Positions 9,401 through 17,715 of a stretch of DNA of 64,000 nt are shown one piece after another. This DNA is from Kibdelosporangium philippinense (GTDB taxonomy: Bacteria > Actinomycetota > Actinomycetes > Mycobacteriales > Pseudonocardiaceae). The stretch covers positions 1,555,501 to 1,619,500 of the forward strand of contig NZ_JAJVCN010000003.1 in assembly GCF_021390435.2 (NCBI RefSeq). Reading direction: 5' to 3'. The notes under the pieces were generated by a model. The model did not search any database. It worked only from the letters and a program-made list of their open reading frames with translations, and was not told the DNA's origin. Both the position numbers and the translations under genes were made by a program. Position 1 is the first letter of the stretch, and each line of letters begins with the position of its first letter.

Positions 9401-10474
9401 TCAGCCGCGCCGCGCGTGCCGCAAAACTTGCCCGGCAGCACGCTTCAGATTGTGCGCCGCCGCGCTCAGATCGGGTGGCTCAACCGAAAGCGGGTCGCGC
9501 AGCTCCTCGTTGGTCCGCCGCAGCTCGTGCACCTCGTGCCCGCGCCGATCCAGCTCGGCACGCAGGCGCTCGATCTCATGCCGCTGAGCGCTGATCGTCT
9601 CGGCCAGCCGGTCCGCGTCGTTGGCGTGCGCTACCGCCTCGTACTGCATCTGCAGCACCCGCGTGTAGAGCGAGATCCGGTTCGCCTCAAGGGTCGCGAT
9701 CAGCTTCGAGTGCGTGTACGGCTTCAGGCCGTCCATGATCTTCTTGGCGCCAGGCGCGGTTTTGCGCACCAGGATGCCGAAGCCATAAACCGCTGGCACC
9801 ACTTCCAGGTACCACTCGTCCGCACCGGCCGCCGCGACCGCGTCCTCGATCGCGGTCAGCACACCGTTGCGCTCGCCACCCGCTTCCACTGCCCACGTGA
9901 ACGCGCCGAGGCCGACCACGCCAGCGGGGGTGAGCTCGTCGTGCCACACGGTCGGCCCGTCCGGCGACGATTCGTGCTTGTCCTCGCCAGTCAGTGGGGA
10001 CGGCTCGTAGTACATGTCGCGCCGCGCACATGGCCACAGCACGTCGTTGAACACAACGACCGCGTCTGGCGCGTTCGCGATGATCCAGGAGACCTCACCG
10101 TGCACCACGGCGTAGTTGTGGTCACCGTCGATCACGTACAGGTCCGCGACCGGCAACTCGGCCAGCACGGCAGGCGAGTGGCCCTCGACCAGGTGCAGCT
10201 TCGGGTTCTCTGCCAAGGTCTCGCGCAGTTTGTCGCTCGGGTACGGGTCGATGCAGTGCACCTCGTCCGCGCCAAGGTCCGTGTAGATCGAGGAGACCTG
10301 GCCGGACTCGACGCCGACCTCGATCACCTTCTTGATCTTCCGGTTGGCGAAGATGATCTCGAACTGCTCACGCAACAGCGACAGGGAGTGCAGCAACACC
10401 GGCAATGTGCGAGCCGCCCTGATCGGGGCGTTCGGGTCCTCGCGGCTGCCGACGACGTCCACACCATGGTTCAC
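9401..10474 (-). CDS. Class I SAM-dependent methyltransferase with C-terminal coiled coil
   Basis: A 357-residue protein. The GTG start at 10474 overlaps the upstream stop (GTGA) and is preceded by GGAGGC, so it is translationally coupled to the HAD gene; a longer frame to 10753 runs antiparallel through that gene and is rejected. Motif I is VIEVGVESGQVSS (about residue 50), then HCIDPYPS, and the acidic YVIDGDHNYAVVHGEV matches Methyltransf_24-type O-methyltransferases. Residues ~280-325 (AQRHEIERLRAELDRRGHEV) form a heptad coiled coil, perhaps for oligomerisation or binding the partner. In glycan loci such enzymes cap or decorate sugar chains; the substrate here is unknown. Confidence 0.82.
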   Translation of the reverse strand: MNHGVDVVGSREDPNAPIRAARTLPVLLHSLSLLREQFEIIFANRKIKKVIEVGVESGQVSSIYTDLGADEVHCIDPYPSDKLRETLAENPKLHLVEGHSPAVLAELPVADLYVIDGDHNYAVVHGEVSWIIANAPDAVVVFNDVLWPCARRDMYYEPSPLTGEDKHESSPDGPTVWHDELTPAGVVGLGAFTWAVEAGGERNGVLTAIEDAVAAAGADEWYLEVVPAVYGFGILVRKTAPGAKKIMDGLKPYTHSKLIATLEANRISLYTRVLQMQYEAVAHANDADRLAETISAQRHEIERLRAELDRRGHEVHELRRTNEELRDPLSVEPPDLSAAAHNLKRAAGQVLRHARRG

Positions 10475-13122
10475 GAAGCGCCTCCAAGCTTGCGGATCGC
10501 GACCCGTGCGGCGCTCGTTGCCACACCCTTCGCGCCGCCGAAACGATACTCCGCACGCAGACGTCCGCTGATCCGCTGGACGCGTGAAGCTGTCGACGGC
10601 GGAGCGGCGGACAGGTTCGACATCGACTGCGGCAGCATGGCGAACGCCACAGTGACCTGACCGGACGACATCGGCATACCGAGCTGGTCGCGAACCCGCA
10701 GGATGATCGCCGACTCCGGACCGAAGAACTCGACCAGGTTCGCGCCGAGCCACCTGGCGTCGCGGTAAGTCATAGCCATGAAGTCATCGGGCGTCTCATA
10801 GCGCAACGGGTGGTCTAGCGGACGACGGCCAGCATTGCCACGCACCTCGATCCAGTCGACCCGCACGATCGCTGGACGGCCGGGGATCAGCAATGACAAG
10901 TCATGCGTGTCATGGTGCTCGAAGTACATCCGCGCGAACGACAGGCCGTTGCGGTTGATCCGAACACGCCGTTCGCCGCCGAGCTCCCAGTCGTTCGCGC
11001 CGGTCTTGTACCAAAGCTTCGTCTGTGCCGGTTCGCCGGAAGCCTCGAACACGTCCCGGACGACCTGCCCGCTCGCCAGCGCCGTACCCGCCGCGGCAAG
11101 GCCGGTGTCGCCGGAGGCGAGCAGCGCGGGCCAGAACGAGTCGCGCATGCCGAGGTCTTCGAGGTCGAGCGGCGACAGGTACGGCAGCGCGGCGACCAGA
11201 TCGTCCGGGATCAGCCTGGTGACCACCGTCGAGCCGAAGTTGTCCTCGTGCACCCAGCTGCCGAACACGGCGGCCTCGCCGGGAGTGGGCGCCCGCAGCG
11301 CCGACACCAGGATGTTGGCCAGCCGGTCCTTCGCGGCCTGCGGGCGTGCCAGCGTCGGCCAGGCTCCCCCGGAAGCGTGTACGTAGTCGTTCCACAGCCG
11401 CTGGAACGCCAGCATGCCCTGCTGCGCGGCCAGACGCTCGTTGTTCTGGGTTGTCGACTCACTGACCCGGCCAAGCACCGGGGACCCGTCCTCGTTGAAC
11501 CCGACGAGGGAACCGCACAGCGCGTTGACGCACTGCTCCAGCACCTCGGGGCTGCGCACGATCGCGCCACACACGTCGGCAGGGTTGCCTGCCTGCGCCA
11601 GATAGCCCTCGAGCCGCAGGCCCTGCGCGTACGCCCGCGCGGAGCGGTCGTCCGTGGCCAGGTAGAGGCCGGCGGGCTTGACCTTGATGCCCGCGACCTT
11701 GAGGGCGGCGGCGAGCTGACGCTGGATGGTGCCACCCCAGCCGAGGTCGACCATGGTCATCTCTGGCGCGTCCAATGCACCGACGGTGCGCAGGTGCAGC
11801 ACCATGCGCTCACGCGTCGCGGTGATGGTGGCCTTGAGCCGGTTCTGCAGGTGCGGCGACTCGGTCAGGGCGACGGCGACCCGCTGGGCGATGTCGCCGT
11901 TGTCCACGACGGAGTTCAGCTCGTTCGCCAAGGCAGGCACGTCGCCCGTGCGCAAGTGCAGCACCGACAGCAGCTCGCGGACGGTCAGCTTGTGGCTGCG
12001 GCGGATGAATTCCTGCACGGAGTCCGCGTCGAAGCTGTCCAACGCGGCAAGCGAAGTGACGTGCCGGGACAGCCATACCGGCTTTGCCTGCACAGCCCAT
12101 CCACGCGCCTGCGCGGCATTGTTGATCAACGCCGACAGCAGCTCGCCCTCGCGCATCGGGCACCACAGCACCTTGGTGCCGTCCTCGTGGGCCCGCCAGG
12201 CAACCCACTCAGCGAAGCCGGTCAGCACCGGGCCGAGCACGGCGGCGCCGTAGCGCCAGGCGATGTCGGTACCGGACTCGCTGTCCGCGCCGGACGCCTG
12301 AAGCGCCTTGGCACGCAGGCTGGTGATGCCGAAATCGCCGTGCTGGTCGTCGAGGTTCGGGGCGTAGTCACCGAAACCGTCCTCCGGCTCACCCTCGCGC
12401 TCGAGCACGACAGCCAGCGGCTGGTCGATGCGGCGGTAGTGCACCACCCGCATCCCGATTTCGATGCCGGTCTCGATATCGGCCACCTCGTTGTCGCCGA
12501 TGTGTACGACCTGCTCAGGGGTCAGGCCGAGGTCGTTGAGCGCGATCTCGAACAGGCCGTTGGTCTTGTCGAGGCCATGCTGGTGCGAGCGATAGACCTT
12601 GGCGCTCTTCAACGCCTCGAGCTCGGGCCGGTCAAGCAGGTAGGCCAGCTGCTCCTCGGTGAAGTACGTGTCCGAGACCAGAACCAGCGGCACCTTGTTG
12701 CGGTGCGCCGCGGCGATCAGCTCGGCGATGTCGAGGTCGACGACGGTGAACTCACGCTCGACCTCCATCTCCAGCGCGACCAGCTTCTCAAGCAAGGCCT
12801 TGTCGAACGTGCCAGCGGGCATCGCCCGCCAGATGTCGAACAGCGACACCTCAGGGCCGAGGTCACCGTGGTCACGACGAGCCTTGCGCTCGGCGTCGAT
12901 CCGCATCCGCCGGAACGTGGCATCGGTCAGCCATGCGGGAGCCAGCCCGGCCGCCCGCAGGCGCGCGCCGATAATGCCGAACACATCCGCAGGCCGCGGT
13001 ACCCGACGCCAGAGAATGGTGTCGAAGATGTCAAAGGACAGCGCGGCGCAGGAGCGGTCCGCGACTATCCGGTGCGCGTCCTCAAGCAGCGCATGCGTCT
13101 TTTTGCCTGCAACGTCAGTCAT
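10471..13122 (-). CDS. Large HAD-superfamily protein of a surface-glycan locus
   Basis: An 883-residue protein from the ATG at 13122. The longer frame to 13221 adds 33 residues that read through upstream DNA. Residues ~29-35 carry the HAD nucleophile motif FDIFDT, LVLVSDTYFTEEQ near 150 holds motif II, and HIGDNEVADIETG near 210 is motif IV, so the N-terminal ~270 residues are a complete HAD phosphohydrolase-like domain of the COG5610 type. The central and C-terminal ~600 residues (MTMVDLGWGGTIQRQLAAAL near 490, then a beta-rich tail) resemble the extra region of HAD proteins found beside glycosyltransferases, function unknown. It is the first gene of an operon with the coupled methyltransferase. 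Confidence 0.75.
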   Translation of the reverse strand: MTDVAGKKTHALLEDAHRIVADRSCAALSFDIFDTILWRRVPRPADVFGIIGARLRAAGLAPAWLTDATFRRMRIDAERKARRDHGDLGPEVSLFDIWRAMPAGTFDKALLEKLVALEMEVEREFTVVDLDIAELIAAAHRNKVPLVLVSDTYFTEEQLAYLLDRPELEALKSAKVYRSHQHGLDKTNGLFEIALNDLGLTPEQVVHIGDNEVADIETGIEIGMRVVHYRRIDQPLAVVLEREGEPEDGFGDYAPNLDDQHGDFGITSLRAKALQASGADSESGTDIAWRYGAAVLGPVLTGFAEWVAWRAHEDGTKVLWCPMREGELLSALINNAAQARGWAVQAKPVWLSRHVTSLAALDSFDADSVQEFIRRSHKLTVRELLSVLHLRTGDVPALANELNSVVDNGDIAQRVAVALTESPHLQNRLKATITATRERMVLHLRTVGALDAPEMTMVDLGWGGTIQRQLAAALKVAGIKVKPAGLYLATDDRSARAYAQGLRLEGYLAQAGNPADVCGAIVRSPEVLEQCVNALCGSLVGFNEDGSPVLGRVSESTTQNNERLAAQQGMLAFQRLWNDYVHASGGAWPTLARPQAAKDRLANILVSALRAPTPGEAAVFGSWVHEDNFGSTVVTRLIPDDLVAALPYLSPLDLEDLGMRDSFWPALLASGDTGLAAAGTALASGQVVRDVFEASGEPAQTKLWYKTGANDWELGGERRVRINRNGLSFARMYFEHHDTHDLSLLIPGRPAIVRVDWIEVRGNAGRRPLDHPLRYETPDDFMAMTYRDARWLGANLVEFFGPESAIILRVRDQLGMPMSSGQVTVAFAMLPQSMSNLSAAPPSTASRVQRISGRLRAEYRFGGAKGVATSAARVAIRKLGGAS

Positions 13123-13317
13123 CGCGGCAATCCCCGTTTCATAGATTTGCAGTGCAAAGCCCCCGGGGCGGTGCCGCGTCGCGAACGCCCACGTGTGTCT
13201 TCTCCTCATCCGACCTGGCAACTCACCTTACCGGGCTGGGTGTGCACGCAGCCGACCCCTTGGCCACCAGCCCCTTTTCCCATCCGAAAGGGTTCGCCGC
13301 CATACCCCGGTTGCATT

Positions 13318-13358
13318 CGGACAGAGTGTCCGGACAGTATGTATTGACACATTGTCCG
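13318..13358 (+). promoter_or_regulatory. Candidate operator: overlapping CGGACA/TGTCCG inverted repeats
   Basis: CGGACA-GAG-TGTCCG at 13318-13332 is a perfect inverted repeat. A further CGGACA at 13331-13336 pairs with TGTCCG at 13353-13358. A TTGACA hexamer lies between (13344-13349). The block ends 20 bp before the ATG of the membrane protein, so it probably controls that gene. The regulator is not identifiable. Confidence 0.55.
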
Positions 13359-13378
13359 AAAGGTCACATGCTCGAGCG

Positions 13379-14221
13379 ATGGCTGGGTTCTTATGGGGAG
13401 CGTTCGGGGTCGCGGTGGTGATCGTCGGTGCCGCGGCTGGGACGCATGCGTGGCTGATCCTGTTGGCGCGAGGTGGGGCGTCGGGGACCGAGTTCGTTCA
13501 GATGGTCCTGGCGCCGTTGTTCTTCACCGCCTACTTGATGACCTACGTCGGCGCGGTTTCCGGACTGATCTTGGCCTTCACGACCGATTCGCTGATCGCT
13601 CGCGTGCTGGCCGGAAGCATCGGCGGTGCCATGGCGGCCTTCGACGTGACGGTGCATGTCGTGCTGTACCGGAAACGGCGGCGCAGGCGTGAAATCAATC
13701 GGGTGCTCAGCAAGGACGAACTACTCGACCTGATCAAATCCCGCTCAGTCGACAGCTTCCGCAAGGAGACGGACGGCATCGTCCGGTTCACCTACGTCAA
13801 CAACTGGGACGAGAACGAGGAAGTCATCTGGCGCCCATGCAAAGCGGACGGCGCGGGATACCCCGCCTACGTCGCCGCAGCAGACGACGTCCGACGGCGC
13901 TGCGGCCACACCATCTCGTACCGCGACGAAAACAACCCCGGCGAGCCTGGCCGATGGATCACCGTGGACGAGGCAATCACTCTGCTGCAAGCAAACGAGG
14001 TCAACACCTTTGGCTACGGCGAACCCTGGAACTTCAGTGACACGACGGCCAAGGGTGAGCCAACCGGCATCCGACTGCTGGACTATGGCTGGTTACGGCA
14101 CCTCCACGTCAGCTCCACATTGGAGGCGACGATGATCCCAATAGCTCGCGAGGCCCAACGCCGCCATGGCAAGCCACAATTCAAGATCAATGGCCGCTGG
14201 GAGTACCTTCCCCGGACCTGA
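13379..14221 (+). CDS. Membrane-anchored protein of unknown function
   Basis: A 280-residue protein from the ATG at 13379; the frame is open further upstream but that part has no protein character. Three hydrophobic segments occupy about residues 5-95 (AVVIVGAAAGTHAWLILLA, FTAYLMTYVGAVSGLILAF, SIGGAMAAFDVTVHVVLY), followed by a basic KRRRRREINR stop-transfer and a ~180-residue soluble domain ending in INGRWEYLPRT. I do not recognise the soluble domain. It faces the toxin locus and its 3' end overlaps the convergent Imm5-like gene by 35 bp. The operator-like repeats upstream suggest it is separately regulated. Confidence 0.7.
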   Translation: MAGFLWGAFGVAVVIVGAAAGTHAWLILLARGGASGTEFVQMVLAPLFFTAYLMTYVGAVSGLILAFTTDSLIARVLAGSIGGAMAAFDVTVHVVLYRKRRRRREINRVLSKDELLDLIKSRSVDSFRKETDGIVRFTYVNNWDENEEVIWRPCKADGAGYPAYVAAADDVRRRCGHTISYRDENNPGEPGRWITVDEAITLLQANEVNTFGYGEPWNFSDTTAKGEPTGIRLLDYGWLRHLHVSSTLEATMIPIAREAQRRHGKPQFKINGRWEYLPRT

Positions 14222-14756
14222 GCTGACCTCGGAGCGACATGTCCAAGCCGCGCACCAGTTCCCCCACCCGGCCGCGACCAGCCGGAGCAGCTGGGTAACG
14301 GGCCAGAACGCCGATCACGTTGGAGCCAGCCAGATCCCGGGCCTTCGCGATGTATGCGGCACCAACTTCATTGTCGTCACCAGCATCGAGCTCGAATGCC
14401 CTGGCAGCATGTCCAGCCGCGCCGAGGATGTGCAGGACCTGCGTCGCTTTCGCCAGTGGATGAAGGAATGCCCCACTGGCCGCGGCGAGGGCAGCCCGGG
14501 CGGCTTCACCAGCCGCAGCCTGCCCCGCGTCGCGGGCCTGTTGATACGCCCGTTGCGCAGCCCAGGCATTGTCCCGGACCACCTTGGTCCGCTTGGCTCC
14601 GTCCACGAACGCCTGCGCGACTTCGATCGCGGCTCGTGGCCGCGGGTCGTCTGGACAGTCGCGTTCGAAGATCGCCAACGCGGGCTCCGCACAGGCCACT
14701 GCAAAGCCCGTGACCGCCCGCAGCTCAGCCATGCTGAGCTCGGTCGCCAACGTCAT
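14187..14756 (-). CDS. Imm5-like putative immunity protein
   Basis: A 189-residue all-helical protein. Segments LSMAELRAVTGFAVACAEPA, DPRPRAAIEVAQAFVDGAKR and HPLAKATQVLHILGAAGHAA are characteristic of the actinomycete 'putative immunity protein' family (Imm-5-like), which neutralises polymorphic toxins in the cytoplasm. There is no signal peptide or membrane segment. It follows the four-repeat gene by 45 bp, behind the 3' end of the disrupted toxin gene. The best GGAGG lies ~25 nt upstream of the ATG, too far for a normal site. A 14-bp sequence just upstream, read as TTCAACGATACGGT on this strand, recurs upstream of the erythromycin-esterase gene at 44738, and both may be promoters of short-leader mRNAs. 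Confidence 0.75.
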   Translation of the reverse strand: MTLATELSMAELRAVTGFAVACAEPALAIFERDCPDDPRPRAAIEVAQAFVDGAKRTKVVRDNAWAAQRAYQQARDAGQAAAGEAARAALAAASGAFLHPLAKATQVLHILGAAGHAARAFELDAGDDNEVGAAYIAKARDLAGSNVIGVLARYPAAPAGRGRVGELVRGLDMSLRGQLRSGEGTPSGH

Positions 14757-14801
14757 ACCAGTGAACCGTATCGTTGAACCTCCGGTTGAAACTTCCCGGT
14801 T

Positions 14802-15890
14802 TCAGGGCTCAAGTCCGTGAGCTCGCAGGAAGCGTGCGCGCTGTACGGTCTCGAACTGCTTGGCGGCTTCCGCGGTGATCGGAACGGCCTCACTGGCAAG
14901 CTGGCGTAGGCCGATCCGGTATCTCCAGGTGGACCCATCCCACCGGAAGGCATGCGTGTACTCCTGCTCAACCCCTCCGAATTCACGAATCACGGTCAGC
15001 GGGTCGTCAACGGGATGGCCGGCATCCACGATCGCGAAGTAGTTGTACTCCGCGACCGACGGATCATGACGTTCCTCGGCCCATACCCGTTCTTGCTGGA
15101 CCCCTTCGAACCGATCCGCCGCCACCATGTCGACAGCGATCACCTCGAACGGCTCGGACTCGGCACCGACGCTGATCCGGTACGTCAGGTCGGACGGCAC
15201 CCAGTCGAGCCTCTTGGCGAACCTCTCCTCGTGCGTCTGACCGTCCTGCCCATCCCATTGGCGGACAACAGCATGAGGGTTGTCTAGTGAGTCGTGAGCA
15301 CCCACAACGGCGAAATACCTGTACTCTCGGCCCAACTCCTGATCGCGCAGACGACGGGCGTGCCGCTCGCGTTCGGCTTGTACCAAACCGAATTTCCGAA
15401 CCATGTCCAGCGAAATCGGCACCGCGATATCACTTGCCTGCCCCGACCTCATGTGCGACACCAAGTCAGACGGTACCCATTCGCGCGCACTCGAGTACAT
15501 CTCCTCGTGCGTATCGCCATCCTGAGTGGCCCACTCGCGGACAACCATCAACGGGTCGTCCGCGAGGGTGTACTCACCGCCCAGAACGGCGTAGTACCGG
15601 TACTGCCGCGACTTCAGCTCGCGCTCCCGCTCCCGCTCGAGCCGGACTCGGTCAGCTTGAATCGACTCGAACCGCGTCGCGGCTTCCGCGGAGATCGGCA
15701 CGGCATCGGAAATGTCCCGGCCGGAGCCGATGCGGTACAGGATGTTGGACCGCACCCACTCGAGATCCGTCGAGAACATTTCCTCGCTGGTGTCGCCACC
15801 AGCCGCGTCCCATTCGCGAACGACCACGCTTGGACTGTCGACGGTCCGTTGAGGGCCGACGATCGCGTAGTACCGGTACTGCCGAGGCAT
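14802..15890 (-). CDS. Four tandem copies of an unclassified ~90-residue domain; candidate multi-domain immunity protein
   Basis: A 362-residue protein built from four homologous units, starting at about residues 1, 95, 187 and 281. Each opens with (Q/E)Y(R/N)Y(Y/F)A(I/V)V, continues with D(S/D/N)P-(x)-(V/A)VR(E/Q)(W/F) and a (D/G)GxTxEE block, then a W(V)xS(x)L-Y/HRI-G strand, and ends in (A)VPI followed by an (F)ExVQxxR helix that links to the next unit. The units are similar but not identical (an estimate by eye), so this is an old duplication. No signal peptide or membrane segment. It starts 12 bp after the last toxin codon, with AAGGA spanning the toxin stop, so it was co-translated with the toxin. 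Position and multiplicity suggest a poly-immunity protein; I cannot assign it to a named family. Confidence 0.7.
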   Translation of the reverse strand: MPRQYRYYAIVGPQRTVDSPSVVVREWDAAGGDTSEEMFSTDLEWVRSNILYRIGSGRDISDAVPISAEAATRFESIQADRVRLERERERELKSRQYRYYAVLGGEYTLADDPLMVVREWATQDGDTHEEMYSSAREWVPSDLVSHMRSGQASDIAVPISLDMVRKFGLVQAERERHARRLRDQELGREYRYFAVVGAHDSLDNPHAVVRQWDGQDGQTHEERFAKRLDWVPSDLTYRISVGAESEPFEVIAVDMVAADRFEGVQQERVWAEERHDPSVAEYNYFAIVDAGHPVDDPLTVIREFGGVEQEYTHAFRWDGSTWRYRIGLRQLASEAVPITAEAAKQFETVQRARFLRAHGLEP

Positions 15891-15902
15891 TCGAATCCTT
15901 AA

Positions 15903-16023
15903 CTAGTCCTTATACTTGTCGAACGCTATAATGTCCAGCACACCAGCAGGATATGTCACTTGCTTGAAATAGCTTTCACTTATGGCCTTCAGTTCAGCAA
16001 TCTTCTGAGCGTTAGCCTTGATC
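15903..16023 (-). pseudogene. Toxin gene fragment 4: last ~40 codons of the RelA/SpoT-fold toxin
   Basis: The minus-strand frame reads IKANAQKIAELKAISESYFK, then QVTYPAGVLDIIAFDKYKD, then TAG. Its KIxELxxIS...V-PxG pattern matches the closing helix of secreted ATP nucleotide 3'-pyrophosphokinase-like domains. IS1380 separates it from fragment 3. Rejoining across one GATC copy gives a one-base frame mismatch, so either the target duplication is not exact or the gene also carries an indel here. The stop is 12 bp from the four-repeat gene. Confidence 0.7.
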
Positions 16024-17715
16024 ATTCACGTGGGTGACGTGTCCGCCTGTGCCGGTTCGGATGTTGATCTTGAGTTGGTTGCTGTGTGGTGATGGTCAGG
16101 GTTCGAGCCCGGCCGCCGGTGTTGGCTGGGCGCCGGGTTGGGGGGCGGGCCTTTCAGGTCGAGGGGCAGGGACAGGGGTCATCGAGTTGGTGGTGGCAGG
16201 GCCAGCGCTGCCCGGAGGCAGGCGGCGAGAGGGTCGGCCCAGGGCCAGGTTTCCGGGATTTTGATCTTGCGTTTGCGTTGGCCGCGGACGATGCGGGCGG
16301 CGGTGTGCAGTAGCCGGTAGCGCAGGGTTTTGGGTTCGGCTTTGGCGAGGGTGCCCTCAAGGCAGAGCAGGCGCAGCCAGGCGAGCAGGTCGATGGCGAT
16401 GGTGGCGGCCAGACACCAGGCCCGGTTGATCTCGATCTTGGTGGAGGGCAGGTGACCGAGGCCGGTTTGCTTGCCGCAGCGGACGTGGTCCTCGACTCGG
16501 GCGTGCGGGCGGTGACGGGCTTCCAGGAACTGGACGGTGGCGCCCGAACCGCTGCCCGGGGTGTTGGTGGCCACCAGTTGGTAGCGCCAGCCGTCGGCTT
16601 CTTCGAACAGGGACAACTGTGCGCCGGGGTGGGGTTTCTCACGACGACAGATGATCCGCAGATCGGCCGGCCAGTTCTCCAGTTGGTCCCCGTCGGGGTG
16701 GTGACGTAGTAGCGCGGTCAGTTCCACCACGCCGGCTTTGTCCAGCGGCCGAGGATCGCCGTGGTGATCGAGCACTGCCTGCCATGCCTTCGCGGGGACA
16801 CGGCCGATCGCGGCTCGTTCCCGCGCACCGAGTTCCCAGCCGACGCTGTAGTGCGCCTGCCTGCCTGGCTTGGCGTTCAGCGCGGTGATGTACTTGATGA
16901 GACCGTGGGAGGCGCCCGCGCCGTCCACGGTGACTAGAAGGTTCCTTCGATGTTTCGCCGGGATCTGGGCGATCGCGGCGTCGAGGACCTCGAGGTGATC
17001 AGCTGTCGTGTTGGATCCGGCGCTTCCTGTGCGCAGCAACAGGGCCAGCGATTCGCCGGTGTTGTCACACATGGCCAGCAGCGGATGATGACCGAAGCTG
17101 CCCTTGTAGGTTCCCGCGGCGAGTTGTTTGTCCGAGTGCGCGATCACCAGCGAACCATCCAACCGGACCACCACGGTCGTGCCCAGATCACGGTCGGCCA
17201 CCCGCGACGGCGGAATCCGGCCGTGCCGTCGCTCGATCAACGACCACACATGCTCGCGGATCCGGGCACGCACACGGGCGATCTTGTTGCGCTGCACCTG
17301 ACCGACCGCGTCCAACGTGCGCCACAACGTCGGATCTGAGGCGACCGGCCCGAACAGTTCGGCCTGATCGCGCAGGACAGCCAGATCCGACAGGACCCGC
17401 CCGCCGTCAGCGATCAACACCGCGGTGTCGGCGAACACCCGGCCACGGTCATGCACCGGCATGAACCCACGCCGCGCCATCGCCCGCGACAAGCCTTCCG
17501 TCAACCCGGTGCGGTCGGCCAGCAACCGCACCGCCGCGGTCCCGGCATGACTGACCACGCCACGCCCACCGACTTCTACCGCCAGATCCCGCGACCACCC
17601 AGTAACATCCACGTCGAAAGTGCTCCAGAGCTTCATGGGTAAGAACAGGCATTAGCAACCTCATCTTCCCAGCTCAGGAGCACTTTTCCCTGTTCCGACA
17701 CGGCGCCCGAATCAA
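16024..17715. mobile_element. IS1380-family insertion sequence
   Basis: About 1.69 kb. The ends show imperfect inverted repeats around GGG(T/C)G(A/C)CGTGTC (near 16031 and near 17706). GATC at 16020-16023 and at 17716-17719 looks like the target duplication. It interrupts the toxin gene between fragments 3 and 4 and carries one intact transposase, so it may be a recent arrival. Confidence 0.75.
16179..17636 (-). CDS. IS1380-family transposase
   Basis: A 485-residue DDE transposase, full length for the family. The N-terminal block SHAGTAAVRLLADRTGLTEG and VLIADGGRVLSDLAVLRDQ are IS1380 signatures. VVRLDGSLVIAHSDK holds the first catalytic aspartate, VTVDGAGASHGLIKYI the second, and the glutamate lies in the REKPHPGAQLSLFEEADGW to EARHRPHARVEDHVRCGKQT region. 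It ends in the arginine-rich tail QRKRKIKIPETWPW. No frameshift or internal stop is visible, so it may be active. Confidence 0.93.
   Translation of the reverse strand: MKLWSTFDVDVTGWSRDLAVEVGGRGVVSHAGTAAVRLLADRTGLTEGLSRAMARRGFMPVHDRGRVFADTAVLIADGGRVLSDLAVLRDQAELFGPVASDPTLWRTLDAVGQVQRNKIARVRARIREHVWSLIERRHGRIPPSRVADRDLGTTVVVRLDGSLVIAHSDKQLAAGTYKGSFGHHPLLAMCDNTGESLALLLRTGSAGSNTTADHLEVLDAAIAQIPAKHRRNLLVTVDGAGASHGLIKYITALNAKPGRQAHYSVGWELGARERAAIGRVPAKAWQAVLDHHGDPRPLDKAGVVELTALLRHHPDGDQLENWPADLRIICRREKPHPGAQLSLFEEADGWRYQLVATNTPGSGSGATVQFLEARHRPHARVEDHVRCGKQTGLGHLPSTKIEINRAWCLAATIAIDLLAWLRLLCLEGTLAKAEPKTLRYRLLHTAARIVRGQRKRKIKIPETWPWADPLAACLRAALALPPPTR

Larger units (their letters stand above)
9133..9424. 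repeat. Imperfect direct repeat of terminator DNA (two ~50-60-bp copies)
   Basis: The block CGAAATCGGCGGGG(A)CCATTT with the following CTTT(T/C)GTCA(A/C)AT(C/T)TCAGC and GTGCCGCAA occurs at about 9133-9190 and again at about 9366-9424. The second copy overlaps the end of the methyltransferase gene. The ~175 bp between the copies holds an IS30 transposase fragment and a separate hairpin. This looks like a local duplication or the scar of an insertion. Confidence 0.75.

Noticed and set aside
9182-10660. 492-codon plus-strand open frame
   Set aside because: Antisense to the methyltransferase; no recognisable protein character apart from the short separate IS30 fragment nearby, which is in this region but in a different frame.
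10475-10753. Upstream extension of the methyltransferase
   Set aside because: It lies entirely inside the HAD gene in another frame; the GTG at 10474 with GGAGGC and stop-start overlap is the better start.
10903-13347. 814-codon plus-strand open frame
   Set aside because: Shadow of the HAD gene on the opposite strand; biased, Arg/Val-rich translation without domains.
16046-16260. Low-complexity G-rich DNA as a possible regulatory RNA or G-quadruplex
   Set aside because: It lies inside IS1380 and is explained as the element's end and transposase 3' region.
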